Shown here: piece by piece, positions 16,727 to 24,459 of the stretch
How the letters are laid out: each line of letters begins with the position of its first letter
How positions within the stretch are numbered: position 1 is the stretch's first letter
NCBI GenBank assembly: GCA_001462235.1
Contig: LIUI01000093.1
Location: forward strand, 1 to 36,859
From: Fibrobacteria bacterium GUT307
GTDB taxonomy: Bacteria > Fibrobacterota > Fibrobacteria > Fibrobacterales > Fibrobacteraceae
Length of the DNA: 36,859 nt
Reading direction: 5' to 3'
Program-made: the position numbers and the translations under genes
The notes under the pieces: model-generated
Seen by the model: the letters and a program-made list of their open reading frames with translations, nothing else
Told to the model about the DNA's origin: nothing
Databases searched by the model: none

Positions 16727-19204
16727 ATGCCGGATAAAGTAAAGATTTCGGGCCTTCCATTTTTTGGTTCTTTTAGCCATGCGGTTCAAAACAATGTAAT
16801 GTTTCCCGTAGCGCAGGGTTCGCAGAACACTGCGAGGATAGGCGCAGCGGATATAGCTACATTTATGAATCAGCTAATATTAACCGCTCTCAATGGATAC
16901 GCGGAGCTGACTGATTTAAATGCGCTACGAGACGAATTCGAATCGATTATCAATAATTTGCCAAGCTCGCCAGGGGGAGGAGGTGGAATTACTCTTAACC
17001 GCACAGTTGGATATGACGATAGCATCACAACTCCAGTGCAAGATGCAGGCGGCAACATAAGCGTTCCCGTAGGCGTTACTGCTCCAACGCCAAGTGCAAG
17101 TAGCACACAAATAACGCCGGGCGTTAAAACGCTTCGTAGTGCAATTACAACCATAGTAAATAATATTGCATATCTTTTCGAAAAATCCGCCGCCAACTAC
17201 CTTCCCAACGAAACGGAAAACGCAAACAGCGTAGGTGTGCTGGATAATGCATCTCTTGAGATGCACGAAGATGCGTGGATATACATGGATGCCGATGGCT
17301 TTCTTGAAATGATAGAAAGCGCAAATATATACATGCAAAATTCGGAAATATACATGCGCTACGATTCAAAAATAGACATGTACAATTCGCACCTGAGATT
17401 GACTTCCGGCAATATAGAATTCAGAAAGATTCTGTCTTCGGAGGAAAGCTCCCAAGAAACGAATAGCGAATATTCGGAAATTTCCTCATTGCCCGGCTTT
17501 GAGCATACATACATGGTAAACTTGGCTGACGACGAGCTAAGCGGCTATATAATGGCTTTCAATATATGCGATTTCAATTTGTATTTCAACATAATAACGA
17601 GAGAGGATACGGAAAGCCCGTTTCAAGAGGAAGGATGGGAGCATTACGGACTGAGCGAATGGGATGTGCTTGGCATGATAAACCAAATAGTCGGCGGCAT
17701 AGAAATACCCACATCCCTCCCCCCCAATGGGCCAGCGGGAGGCGACCTTGCCGGCACGTATCCGAATCCAAGCTTGGCAACCGTTACGCGGACTAACAGC
17801 ACATCCGCAGCTTCCCCGGCGGCGGGTGCCACTTTCACGGCTATTGATACAGTAGCCACGGATACAAAGGGCAGAGTGACGGCGGTCAACACAAAGACGG
17901 TTACCCTTCCCGCTGCGGGTGGTGGTAGCAGCGGCGGCGAGCCTGAATGGCCCAGGTTCATAAGCGACTACAGCGCGACCGAATGGCGGCACCTGGGGAG
18001 CATAGACGCAACATACAATGATTCCAACAACTTCAACGGCGTTCTCAACATTTATTCCCGCTCAAACAATTCAAACACATCAATGCTTGCCAGCGTGTAT
18101 ATAAGCATTCCCACCGTGTTCATAACTTACAAGATAGCGGCAAGCTACATCGGACAGGTTGCTCCCGGTTTCTCTATGTGGTTCACGGAAACGCAGACGG
18201 CAGGCTCAGGCACCGGGAGCGGGAGCGCTTTCAGGTTTGACTTCTGGACGCGGCGTGATGCCGGCGGCTCTACTTACGCGGCATTGGTTGAGGTTGTGGG
18301 CGGCAGCACAGGCACATTCACGCCTTCGCCAAACGCATCGGGCAGCGTTCCTGCCTCGCCCACCACATCAACGGCAACGCAGATAAATTCGCTGCTTGGC
18401 GGTGGTGGCGGCGGCGCGGCACTCAACCGGCAAGTAGCATACAACGACGACAGCACCGCCGCCGTCACAGATACGGGCGGCAACATAAGCGTTCCCGTGG
18501 GCGTGACTGCTCCAACGCCAAGCTCAAACAGCACGCAAATAACATCGGGCGTAAAAACACTCAGAGAAGCCATTACAACCATAGTAAACAATATAGCGTA
18601 TCTCTTTATCAACAAGCAGAATACGCTCACCGCAGGCAATGTGGCCCAAGTGCGGATGGGAGACCATTCATTGAGCCCCGGCTATGTCCACTTCCTCACG
18701 GAAATGACGGGAATATACCAGAATGTCCCTATCATGCCGGGGTTTTATGGTTCTTACATTGTTTGCCTGAGCACCGACAAGCTGAAAGGCTATGTTATTG
18801 CACACATGTCATGCATCGAAAGCCCCAGCAGCGGCTTATGCTCTTGTGCAATTACCCGAAGCGACACATCCCAAAATTTCACCGCCGCCGGATGGCATGA
18901 GTATGCTAGCATATCAGATTTTAACTCTATCCTAATCCGCGTAGCTAATCTCGAAGGCGATAACCCACGCAACGCAATTGAAACCAATAGCCAAAACATA
19001 AACCCAAATACATACTTAAGCCCAGGGCTATGGTACGGTGGATTCCTTATAAACTCAAATAATACGTTTGGATATCTTGAGGTAAGGCCAATAAAATATA
19101 GTACCAGCCATTTAATGCAAACATTTACAACGGAAGCTGCCAATCCAATCATCTATATAAGAAACAGATACTCTAGCACATGGGGCACTTGGAGGCAAAT
19201 TTAA
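16727..19204 (+). CDS. Modular tail fibre / receptor-binding protein
   Basis: 825-residue host-recognition candidate. Domains by eye: N-terminal attachment region (1-80) with PVAQGSQNTARIGAADI; a Gly-hinge module repeated at residues 83-153 and 558-628 (both contain GGNISVPVGVTAPTPS and AITTIVNNIAYLF); a rung-like beta segment at about 175-230 with repeated IYM motifs; a receptor-facing module also duplicated (PGFEHTYMVNL and PGFYGSYIVCL families); a GDLAGTYPNPS element at about 345-360 common in trimeric fibres; and a C-terminal domain ending SSTWGTWRQI, typical of pyocin-knob-like tips. The duplications suggest exchange of modules. It is followed 12 bases later by a radical-SAM gene with its own AAGGGA site. 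Confidence 0.88.
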   Translation: MPDKVKISGLPFFGSFSHAVQNNVMFPVAQGSQNTARIGAADIATFMNQLILTALNGYAELTDLNALRDEFESIINNLPSSPGGGGGITLNRTVGYDDSITTPVQDAGGNISVPVGVTAPTPSASSTQITPGVKTLRSAITTIVNNIAYLFEKSAANYLPNETENANSVGVLDNASLEMHEDAWIYMDADGFLEMIESANIYMQNSEIYMRYDSKIDMYNSHLRLTSGNIEFRKILSSEESSQETNSEYSEISSLPGFEHTYMVNLADDELSGYIMAFNICDFNLYFNIITREDTESPFQEEGWEHYGLSEWDVLGMINQIVGGIEIPTSLPPNGPAGGDLAGTYPNPSLATVTRTNSTSAASPAAGATFTAIDTVATDTKGRVTAVNTKTVTLPAAGGGSSGGEPEWPRFISDYSATEWRHLGSIDATYNDSNNFNGVLNIYSRSNNSNTSMLASVYISIPTVFITYKIAASYIGQVAPGFSMWFTETQTAGSGTGSGSAFRFDFWTRRDAGGSTYAALVEVVGGSTGTFTPSPNASGSVPASPTTSTATQINSLLGGGGGGAALNRQVAYNDDSTAAVTDTGGNISVPVGVTAPTPSSNSTQITSGVKTLREAITTIVNNIAYLFINKQNTLTAGNVAQVRMGDHSLSPGYVHFLTEMTGIYQNVPIMPGFYGSYIVCLSTDKLKGYVIAHMSCIESPSSGLCSCAITRSDTSQNFTAAGWHEYASISDFNSILIRVANLEGDNPRNAIETNSQNINPNTYLSPGLWYGGFLINSNNTFGYLEVRPIKYSTSHLMQTFTTEAANPIIYIRNRYSSTWGTWRQI

Positions 19205-19216
19205 GGGACAAAGCGA

Positions 19217-19849
19217 ATGACATATTTCCTCCTATCCATAACCAACACCTGCAACAAGTCCTGCGCTTACTGCGTGGTTAAGCCGTGGCTTAACAACCCC
19301 GAATACCCGGACAAAGCAACAGCCGAGGACTTCATAGCATTCCTTGAAAAAGAGATGCAGCCGGGCGATGCAGTGGAACTCACAGGCGGCGAGCCTACGC
19401 TGTTCCCAGGGTTCATGAAATTGCTCCAATGGCTCAAAGTGCATCAGGCAAAAGTGATACTGAGAACAAACGGGGCATTTCTCAACGGATGGCGGGCAAG
19501 CTATCCGGACATGGTGGTGGTGCTTGCAAGGCACGACAGCGACGATGCGTATATGGATGAACGCAAAGGATGCCTATTCCCGCAGGACCTGGTTCTTGAA
19601 ACGGTGGAAGACCATCTAAAGCAAACGGAGCAGGACAAGCCCATATTTGTAAACAATGAAACAAGCCCATTGACGCAGCACCCGTTCACAAAAATGTTCC
19701 ACATAACAAACGATGGCAAGGTAAGGTTCATGTCCTGCTGCAAAGAAGCTATGGGCACTATATGGGATTACGTGCCCCGCAAATACCACTGCTGCCACAA
19801 CTGCCCGTTTGCGCTGGGCGCATGGAACCTGATAGCGAGGATAAAATAG
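19217..19849 (+). CDS. Radical SAM enzyme, phage-encoded, substrate unknown
   Basis: 210-residue iron-sulfur enzyme that should cleave S-adenosylmethionine to a 5'-deoxyadenosyl radical. Visible: CxxxCxxC (C12, C16, C19) for the 4Fe-4S cluster, the SAM-contact ELTGGEP at 54-60, and a strand-helix barrel continuing with ILRTNG. The C-terminal part has a further Cys group (C174, C175, C192, C193, C196) resembling an auxiliary cluster or SPASM-like remnant. It is short for the family. It lies in the late operon between the fibre and holin-like genes (the latter starts on the very next base), so late expression and a virion or host-surface substrate are possible inferences. Related activities include peptide and sugar modification; none is shown here. 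Confidence 0.88.
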   Translation: MTYFLLSITNTCNKSCAYCVVKPWLNNPEYPDKATAEDFIAFLEKEMQPGDAVELTGGEPTLFPGFMKLLQWLKVHQAKVILRTNGAFLNGWRASYPDMVVVLARHDSDDAYMDERKGCLFPQDLVLETVEDHLKQTEQDKPIFVNNETSPLTQHPFTKMFHITNDGKVRFMSCCKEAMGTIWDYVPRKYHCCHNCPFALGAWNLIARIK

Positions 19850-20113
19850 ATGGAAGAATTTATTATCAACATAGTTTCAAACCATGGCGTTGCTGGGTGC
19901 CTAGTCCTAACGCTCTATTTCATATTAAAATTGATTATCGCGGATGTAAACAAAAAAATATTGAACCAAAAAGAATCGTTGGAAAAGCATATAATGATGC
20001 ACAAGGAATGGGAAAAAACCCTGTGCAGCAAAATAGACAAATTGTATGACCGAATAAATCCGATGTGCGATGCACTAAATAAAATCCAAGGCTACATGGA
20101 GGGCAAGAAATGA
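19850..20113 (+). CDS. Holin-like small membrane protein
   Basis: 87-residue protein with a single N-terminal hydrophobic span (about 10-30, VAGCLVLTLYFILKLIIADV) followed by a charged coiled-coil-like helix (KKILNQKESLEKHIMMHKEW). The layout resembles small phage holins of the XhlA/BhlA kind, although those usually have the span at the C-terminus. It starts directly after the radical-SAM stop and overlaps the next start (ATGA). No endolysin with an obvious catalytic domain follows; the next gene is DUF1353. A non-lytic membrane role is the alternative. Confidence 0.55.
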   Translation: MEEFIINIVSNHGVAGCLVLTLYFILKLIIADVNKKILNQKESLEKHIMMHKEWEKTLCSKIDKLYDRINPMCDALNKIQGYMEGKK

Positions 20114-20568
20114 TAAAAGTTTACGGATTTATGGGTTCGCAGATAACAACCGAGTTTGCCGGGCAGGACTTGTGGAGGCTTGCAAACCCCGTGTATGTGG
20201 AAGTTTACACTAATGAGGGTAAATTGTGCTACTCCATGAAAGTAGGGTTTCCTACCAATATGCGAAGTGGCTCGCATTTAATAGACTGGCTCATTCCGAA
20301 ATTCACACGCAATAACAAGTACAATCTAGCTTTGCTTTGCCATGATTTCGCCTACACAAAAAGCAGATATGAAGATAATTATCTAAGCCGTAAATTAGCC
20401 GATGAACTGCTACGGCAAATGTGCGTCTTATCAGGAGAGATAGGCAGCATAAAGGCAACTATCATGTATCGTGCATTGAGGATAGGCGGCGGCTCTGCTT
20501 ACAAATCCGAAAATGAAGGAGATTATGCGGGTGCAGGGCATTTTATGGAATTTAGATGGGAAAAATAA
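20110..20568 (+). CDS. DUF1353 family phage protein
   Basis: 152-residue member of the DUF1353 family by eye: the GFPTNMRSG segment (family pattern GFxTDxAS), a following CHDFAYTKS (HDxLY-like) with the conserved His-Asp pair, a D-containing helix KLADELLRQMC, and a late MYRALRIGG helix. The family is common near lysis genes in phages of Gram-negative bacteria; its activity is not established, though the His/Asp pattern suggests a metal or hydrolase site. It overlaps the holin-like gene by four bases and the 3' end of the convergent integrase by 46 bp, marking the end of the late operon. Confidence 0.75.
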   Translation: MIKVYGFMGSQITTEFAGQDLWRLANPVYVEVYTNEGKLCYSMKVGFPTNMRSGSHLIDWLIPKFTRNNKYNLALLCHDFAYTKSRYEDNYLSRKLADELLRQMCVLSGEIGSIKATIMYRALRIGGGSAYKSENEGDYAGAGHFMEFRWEK

Positions 20569-21824
20569 TCCTCATCAATCCATTTCACAAAATCCCCATA
20601 AGCCTTAACCATGCCTTCAAAGCCTTCCATACTCGCGCTTAAATCGTATTCAGCATAGTGTTTGGCAGTGGTGTTCACCGTGCTATGTCCTAACATCCTG
20701 CTAACTCTAATCAACTGCCAGCCAGCAGAGAGCCGCATTGTGGCACAAGTATGCCGGAAGCGATGCAAGTTTATATCCGTTATGCCGGTATCTTTCTCTG
20801 CTTTTTTAAGTAGCGTTTCTGCCCAAGCCCTGAACTTCGTGCCGCCTTTTTTACTGGGATGCCTTGCTCTGCTGTCGCGTTTGAATATATATCCTCTTTC
20901 ATGTAATTTTCGCATTGTAGGGCACAGAGGAATATCTCTCGCTCTGTTCTGCGTTTTTGCATCCAAAATACCGCTAATCAATTTATCATAAACTCTTAAA
21001 ATACCTAAGTCAATTTTGAACCAGTCTTTTGATAATTTATCCAGTGCCTTTGCTTCCAATCCGGTGCAAAGAGCAAGCAATATCATATCGTGCAAATGCC
21101 AGCCGCCTATGGCCCCCGAATGCATCTGTAGCCATTCAAATATAATCTTTGTTTCATTCAATGAAAATGGTCTTATTGATTTAGTATTTTGCGGCGTAGG
21201 TTTTACTCTTATGCCATCCAATAAATACCGTTCCCGCCAGTCGTGGTATTTAACTCCAAACCGGATAATTGCAGCCATGCGGTTAAGCTCTTGGTTTACG
21301 GTGTTTGCACTTGCAATATTTTTTGTGCAATGGCGTTTATGGGAGTTCCGCCATTCGGGGTATTTGGCAAAAGTTTCCCTTTGCATTTTCGAATATTCTT
21401 TTATTTTGCTTTCTCCCAGAAATTCCAGCAACATGCCGCATTGCCGGTTTGCCCTTTCTATCGCAGTCGCCGAGTTTATTCCGGGCCGGCTGAAATCGGA
21501 GAGGTAACTTTTAAACACGGCATCAATTTTAGCCTCGGCATTTGTGAGCAGATGGCTTATTTTCAACCCGGCAGTTCTCGCGTCTGCCTTTAGGTCTTTT
21601 GGTGAATTCAGCCATTCTTGCACAAGTTGCTTTATTTGCGAGTTGCTTGTGCTTTGCCGTTCTGCCGGGGTTAATGCCTGCATAATGCTACTGTGAGCCG
21701 TGAGCCATTGCTTTGCAGTTGCTTTTTCCAAGTCAACTAAGTACTGAACCAAACGGCCGGTTGCCGTGTCCCTAAGCCTTGAGTAATTTTTATTTTTAGC
21801 CTTGATTTTATAAATCTTTGCCAT
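20523..21824 (-). CDS. Tyrosine-type phage integrase, atypical active site
   Basis: Site-specific recombinase of 433 residues, with a core-binding SAM-like domain (about 95-200) and a catalytic domain (215-400). Conserved: HRFRH at 354-358 (His and Arg II), LGH with H380, candidate nucleophile Tyr390 in TAKHYAEY, and Lys near 290 before RDIPL. The Arg I position, normally in TGxRxxE, reads TGLEAKA: Glu257 stands where the catalytic Arg should be, and the following Glu is Ala. Other parts are intact, so either the alignment is displaced, another Arg substitutes, or the enzyme is impaired. An AAGGAG site lies 6 bases before the ATG, and tandem 11-bp repeats lie directly upstream. Confidence 0.92.
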   Translation of the reverse strand: MAKIYKIKAKNKNYSRLRDTATGRLVQYLVDLEKATAKQWLTAHSSIMQALTPAERQSTSNSQIKQLVQEWLNSPKDLKADARTAGLKISHLLTNAEAKIDAVFKSYLSDFSRPGINSATAIERANRQCGMLLEFLGESKIKEYSKMQRETFAKYPEWRNSHKRHCTKNIASANTVNQELNRMAAIIRFGVKYHDWRERYLLDGIRVKPTPQNTKSIRPFSLNETKIIFEWLQMHSGAIGGWHLHDMILLALCTGLEAKALDKLSKDWFKIDLGILRVYDKLISGILDAKTQNRARDIPLCPTMRKLHERGYIFKRDSRARHPSKKGGTKFRAWAETLLKKAEKDTGITDINLHRFRHTCATMRLSAGWQLIRVSRMLGHSTVNTTAKHYAEYDLSASMEGFEGMVKAYGDFVKWIDEDYFSHLNSIKCPAPA

Positions 21825-21840
21825 AGCCGCTCCTTGGGAA

Positions 21841-21862
21841 AAAGTTGACTAAAAGTTGACCA
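21841..21862 (-). repeat. Tandem 11-bp repeat upstream of integrase
   Basis: Two adjacent copies of AAAGTTGACT/C plus A on the plus strand (TNGTCAACTTT on the integrase strand) end about 17 bases before the integrase ATG, just outside its ribosome-binding site. Two head-to-tail boxes at an integrase promoter suggest binding sites for an autoregulator or arm-type sites of the integrase; neither is proven. Confidence 0.5.
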
Positions 21863-21998
21863 AAAATATAGCAAAAAATGGAATGAATGAAAATGAATAG
21901 CCATTTATTTATTTCATTGTTTTTTGGCTTTAGGAGTGAAAAGGGTGGTTTTTGAAGTAGAAAGAATGCCGATAGTTATCGTATTTTGCCTGTAACCC

Positions 21999-22027
21999 TT
22001 GACAATATCGGGTAAAATTGCTATATT
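21999..22027 (+). promoter_or_regulatory. Sigma-70-type promoter for tRNA-Val
   Basis: Consensus -35 TTGACA (21999-22004), exact 17-bp spacer, and -10 TATATT (22022-22027), 13 bases before the mature tRNA 5' end. It is intact, so prophage insertion upstream has not removed the tRNA promoter. It probably also serves the downstream rhomboid gene. Confidence 0.85.
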
Positions 22028-22040
22028 TAATTATAGAGCC

Positions 22041-22114
22041 GGACGATTAGCTCAGTTGGTTAGAGCACTACCTTGACATGGTAGGGGTCACAAGTTCAAG
22101 TCTTGTATCGTCCA
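22041..22114 (+). tRNA. tRNA-Val (anticodon GAC)
   Basis: 74-nt cloverleaf: acceptor GGACGAT pairs with ATCGTCC; D arm GCTC/GAGC; anticodon stem CTACC/GGTAG with loop TTGACAT giving anticodon GAC for valine; T arm ACAAG-TTCAAGT-CTTGT; discriminator A. CCA is not encoded. Integrated elements often use tRNA 3' ends, but here the prophage lies on the 5' side, so the tRNA is not obviously the attachment site. Confidence 0.97.
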
Positions 22115-22130
22115 CTAACCGCTAAGAGAA

Positions 22131-23006
22131 ATGGAAAACGATAGAATTTGTTTAGAGCAGGGTATATTGCGTATAATAAGGGATTTTAGCCTTGTTTTGA
22201 GCAGTCAGAATATAAGCCACGTGGTTTTGCGCAACGAATTTGGTCCCTGGGAAATTCTTGTTAAAGAACAAGACCTTTATGCCGCTCAAACTCAGATAGC
22301 CCTTTATAAACAGGAAAATCCGGACTGGGAAAAGGAATTCATAGCCTTGCATGTTCTAAGGCCAAGCGCACAGCCGCTCTGGTTTTTGCTCATTCCTGCG
22401 GTTTGCACCCTATTTCAATTCTCAAATTATGGGATGGAAAATTTTGGAATAGCAGATGCAGGGAGAATTTTGAAAGGGGAATGGTGGCGGCTTTTTACAG
22501 CACAAACCCTTCATTCCGGCAACTACCACCTAGTTTCAAATTTACTGTCGGGCTTTTTTGTGTTTTCGCTGATATCCTTTAAAATGCCACTTTCACGCAT
22601 AGCTCCTTTTATTATTCTGGCAGCCGCACTAGCAAATCTGGAAACAGCATTTATCATGAAGGATTACCGCTCACTTGGCTTTTCTACAACGGTATTCGCA
22701 GGTTTAGGTGCACTTGCCACGCTTGAAGTCCGTGTTTTAAAAAGGGAAAATTTGTACAGACGCTTGGTTCCTTGGTTTGCGGTATTTTTACTCGCTGTAT
22801 TTCTTGGCATAGGCGATGAAACCGGCAAGGTGGATATTTTTGGGCATTTCTTTGGCTTGATAATGGGAGCAATAGCTGGCTTTGCCCCGCCAAAAAAATG
22901 GCTTCGCTGGGGAGAACCTCTGGGCAAATTTGATATTTTCGCTGTTTTTGCAATATATGCATTTTTTGCCGCGACATGGCTTTTATTTTCTAAATTCCAT
23001 CCATGA
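22131..23006 (+). CDS. Rhomboid-family intramembrane serine protease
   Basis: Cuts transmembrane substrates inside the inner membrane. The 291-residue product has a soluble N-terminal domain (1-80) and six or so spans. Rhomboid marks: GEWWRLFTAQTLHSGNYHLVSNL (residues 116-138, span-1 loop and HxxxN), catalytic Ser in GFST (S185; canonical GxSG/A with a second-position change) and catalytic His in DIFGHFFG (H239). Only 16 bases separate the tRNA-Val 3' end from the ATG, with AAGAGA as ribosome-binding site, so the two are probably one transcript. The stop overlaps the next start (ATGA). Substrate unknown. Confidence 0.92.
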   Translation: MENDRICLEQGILRIIRDFSLVLSSQNISHVVLRNEFGPWEILVKEQDLYAAQTQIALYKQENPDWEKEFIALHVLRPSAQPLWFLLIPAVCTLFQFSNYGMENFGIADAGRILKGEWWRLFTAQTLHSGNYHLVSNLLSGFFVFSLISFKMPLSRIAPFIILAAALANLETAFIMKDYRSLGFSTTVFAGLGALATLEVRVLKRENLYRRLVPWFAVFLLAVFLGIGDETGKVDIFGHFFGLIMGAIAGFAPPKKWLRWGEPLGKFDIFAVFAIYAFFAATWLLFSKFHP

Positions 23007-23167
23007 TTTCCAAAGATTTGCTAGAAATTCTATGCTGCCCAATAACCAAACAGCCTTTGCAAGAGGCAGATAACGTTCTTATAACAGCAGACAAAAAACG
23101 TGCATACCCAATAAGGCAAAATATACCCGTTCTGCTCGCAGAGGAGTGCATAATACTTGAGAATTGA
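23003..23167 (+). CDS. Trm112/YcaR-family small protein (UPF0434-like)
   Basis: 54-residue peptide with the family pattern: LLEILCCPITKQPL at the N-terminus, AYPIRQNIPVLL in the second half. E. coli YcaR and Trm112-like proteins of this length are usually zinc-related or partner activators of methyltransferases; the usual CP..K.PL core is visible, but only two Cys of the zinc set are present (CC). Coupled to the rhomboid gene by ATGA and ending two bases before the ung ATG. Too short for automatic ORF lists. Confidence 0.85.
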   Translation: MISKDLLEILCCPITKQPLQEADNVLITADKKRAYPIRQNIPVLLAEECIILEN

Positions 23168-23169
23168 GT

Positions 23170-23841
23170 ATGGTTAAACTCGAAACTTCTTGGCTAAACT
23201 TGCTCGCAAACCTCTTTGAAACGCCATGGTTTGCAGAAATAAAAAGCAAAATAGTTCAAGAGAAAAAACAATACACCATTTATCCGCCGGCAAGTTTATT
23301 TTTCAATGCCATGGATTTATGCCCCGTGCCGCAAACCAAAATTGTGATTTTAGGGCAAGACCCTTACCATGGGGTGGGGCAGGCACATGGGCTTTCTTTT
23401 TCCGTTCCCTTTGGAATAGATATCCCCCCAAGTCTGTTAAATATTTATAAAGAGCTGGAACGCGACTTGGGCATTAAACCCGCTACTCATGGCAATTTGG
23501 AGTCATGGGCAAAGCAGGGAGTGCTGCTCCTGAACTCCTCGCTTTCTGTTAGAGCAAATTCGCCTGCATCGCATTTTTACATAGGCTGGGAAAAATTTAC
23601 GGATTCAATAATAGAAAGACTTTCGCAAAACAAGGATAATTTGGTGTTCATGCTTTGGGGAAGTTTTGCCCGCAAAAAGAAAATCTTAATTGCACCGGAT
23701 AAAAACCACCTTGTGCTAGAGGCTCCGCATCCGTCTCCGCTATCTGCGAGTAGAGGCTTTATTGGATGCGGACATTTTTCAAAGGCTAATTTATTTTTGC
23801 AAACTCATGGGCTTGAGCCTGTTCACTGGCAGCTTCCTTAA
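23170..23841 (+). CDS. ung: Uracil-DNA glycosylase, family 1
   Basis: Removes uracil from DNA to start base-excision repair. The 223-residue product has the catalytic water-activating motif GQDPYHG (62-68, Asp64), LLNSSLSVR, the SHFYIGWEKFTD segment, and the minor-groove loop HPSPLS (187-192) with catalytic His187, all consistent with full-length E. coli-type Ung. The ATG at 23170 is preferred to a TTG six bases earlier because it fits the family N-terminus and follows the upstream stop by two bases. Its end overlaps the convergent HU/IHF gene by 56 bp. Confidence 0.97.
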   Translation: MVKLETSWLNLLANLFETPWFAEIKSKIVQEKKQYTIYPPASLFFNAMDLCPVPQTKIVILGQDPYHGVGQAHGLSFSVPFGIDIPPSLLNIYKELERDLGIKPATHGNLESWAKQGVLLLNSSLSVRANSPASHFYIGWEKFTDSIIERLSQNKDNLVFMLWGSFARKKKILIAPDKNHLVLEAPHPSPLSASRGFIGCGHFSKANLFLQTHGLEPVHWQLP

Positions 23842-24142
23842 CTTTTTTAACCTTGGGGGCAAGGCCTGCTACTTGAGCTTTGACTTCTGCCGAAAATTTG
23901 AAATTCATGCTTTTGCCGGCAGCTAAGGGTATAAGCTCTCCTGTTTGCAAATTGCGTCCCATCCTTGGGTTGCAGGTCTTTGGAGAGAATGTTCCAAAAC
24001 CTCTTATTTCCAAAGATTTACCATTTTTTATGGCATCTTTTACAATGTCAAAAAACTGCTCTATGATAATTTTTGCGTAATCTCTTGATATTCCGCATAA
24101 TATTGCAGCCTCGTTAATTAAGTCGCTTTTTGTGATGGGCAT
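23786..24142 (-). CDS. HU/IHF-family DNA-bending protein
   Basis: 118-residue nucleoid protein expected to bend DNA as a dimer. Family marks: MPITKSDLINEAA at the start, FFDIVKDAIKNGKSLEIRGFGTF (beta-arm entry), NPRMGRNLQTGE with the conserved basic arm, and FKFSAEVK at the end of the HU fold. The last 25 residues are a Lys/Ala tail beyond the normal fold, frequent in this phylum. The start chosen at 24142 matches family N-termini; the longer frame upstream would add unrelated residues. A TATATT box lies only 6 bases before this ATG, suggesting a leaderless message. Convergent overlap with ung. Confidence 0.93.
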   Translation of the reverse strand: MPITKSDLINEAAILCGISRDYAKIIIEQFFDIVKDAIKNGKSLEIRGFGTFSPKTCNPRMGRNLQTGELIPLAAGKSMNFKFSAEVKAQVAGLAPKVKKVKEAASEQAQAHEFAKIN

Positions 24143-24155
24143 TGCTGGAATATAG

Positions 24156-24455
24156 TTAAAATTTTGGGTAAAAAATTCCGTATCTTTTGTGCAAATATTC
24201 TTCTTCGTCATAGAGTGGTTCTACTAGTTTCAGCTTGCTTAAAATACCTTCTGCTGCAAGGCTGTCTGCATATTCCAAAGCCCTTACACTGCCAAGTCTA
24301 TAACCTATTACCACAAGCGTGTCTCCTGTTTGTTTAATTTCAACTTCTTGCCTTGCAAAAGATAAAACATTTTCTTTACGCATATATATGTAAAGCACTA
24401 TAGCGGCGTAAATTATAAAGATCACGCATACCGTTCTGAGAAAAAACGAAATCAT
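24156..24455 (-). CDS. Small membrane-anchored protein, unknown
   Basis: 99 residues from the ATG at 24455, four bases after the nspC stop; a TTG start at 24494 would add 13 residues and overlap nspC. N-terminal hydrophobic segment (about 3-25, FFLRTVCVIFIIYAAIVLYIYM) anchors a small soluble domain (VEIKQTGDTLVVIGYRLGS and ALEYADSLAAEGIL). No family recognised. The layout is of a periplasmic-facing bitopic protein. Position behind nspC suggests the same transcript. Its end nearly touches the HU gene promoter. Confidence 0.65.
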   Translation of the reverse strand: MISFFLRTVCVIFIIYAAIVLYIYMRKENVLSFARQEVEIKQTGDTLVVIGYRLGSVRALEYADSLAAEGILSKLKLVEPLYDEEEYLHKRYGIFYPKF

Positions 24456-24459
24456 TTTG

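Larger units (their letters stand above)
1..21865. mobile_element. Siphovirus-type prophage (right-hand part, left end outside window)
   Basis: A continuous block of plus-strand virion genes (terminase, portal, protease, capsid, tail tube, tape measure, tail tip, fibre), then lysis-type genes and a convergent tyrosine integrase. Gene order matches the lambda morphogenesis module, and most genes overlap or abut by a few bases. The left end lies before the window. The right boundary is placed between the integrase promoter repeats and the tRNA-Val promoter (about 21865-21998) by inference only, because no matching attL is available. The long tape measure gene and the absence of sheath or baseplate-spike genes argue for a non-contractile tail. 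No repressor, antirepressor or early replication genes other than a DnaB helicase are visible here. Confidence 0.93.

Noticed and set aside
22041-22114. tRNA-Val as the proven prophage attachment site
   Set aside because: The prophage is on the 5' side with the promoter intact and no duplicate of the tRNA 3' end is visible in the window; kept as an open question.
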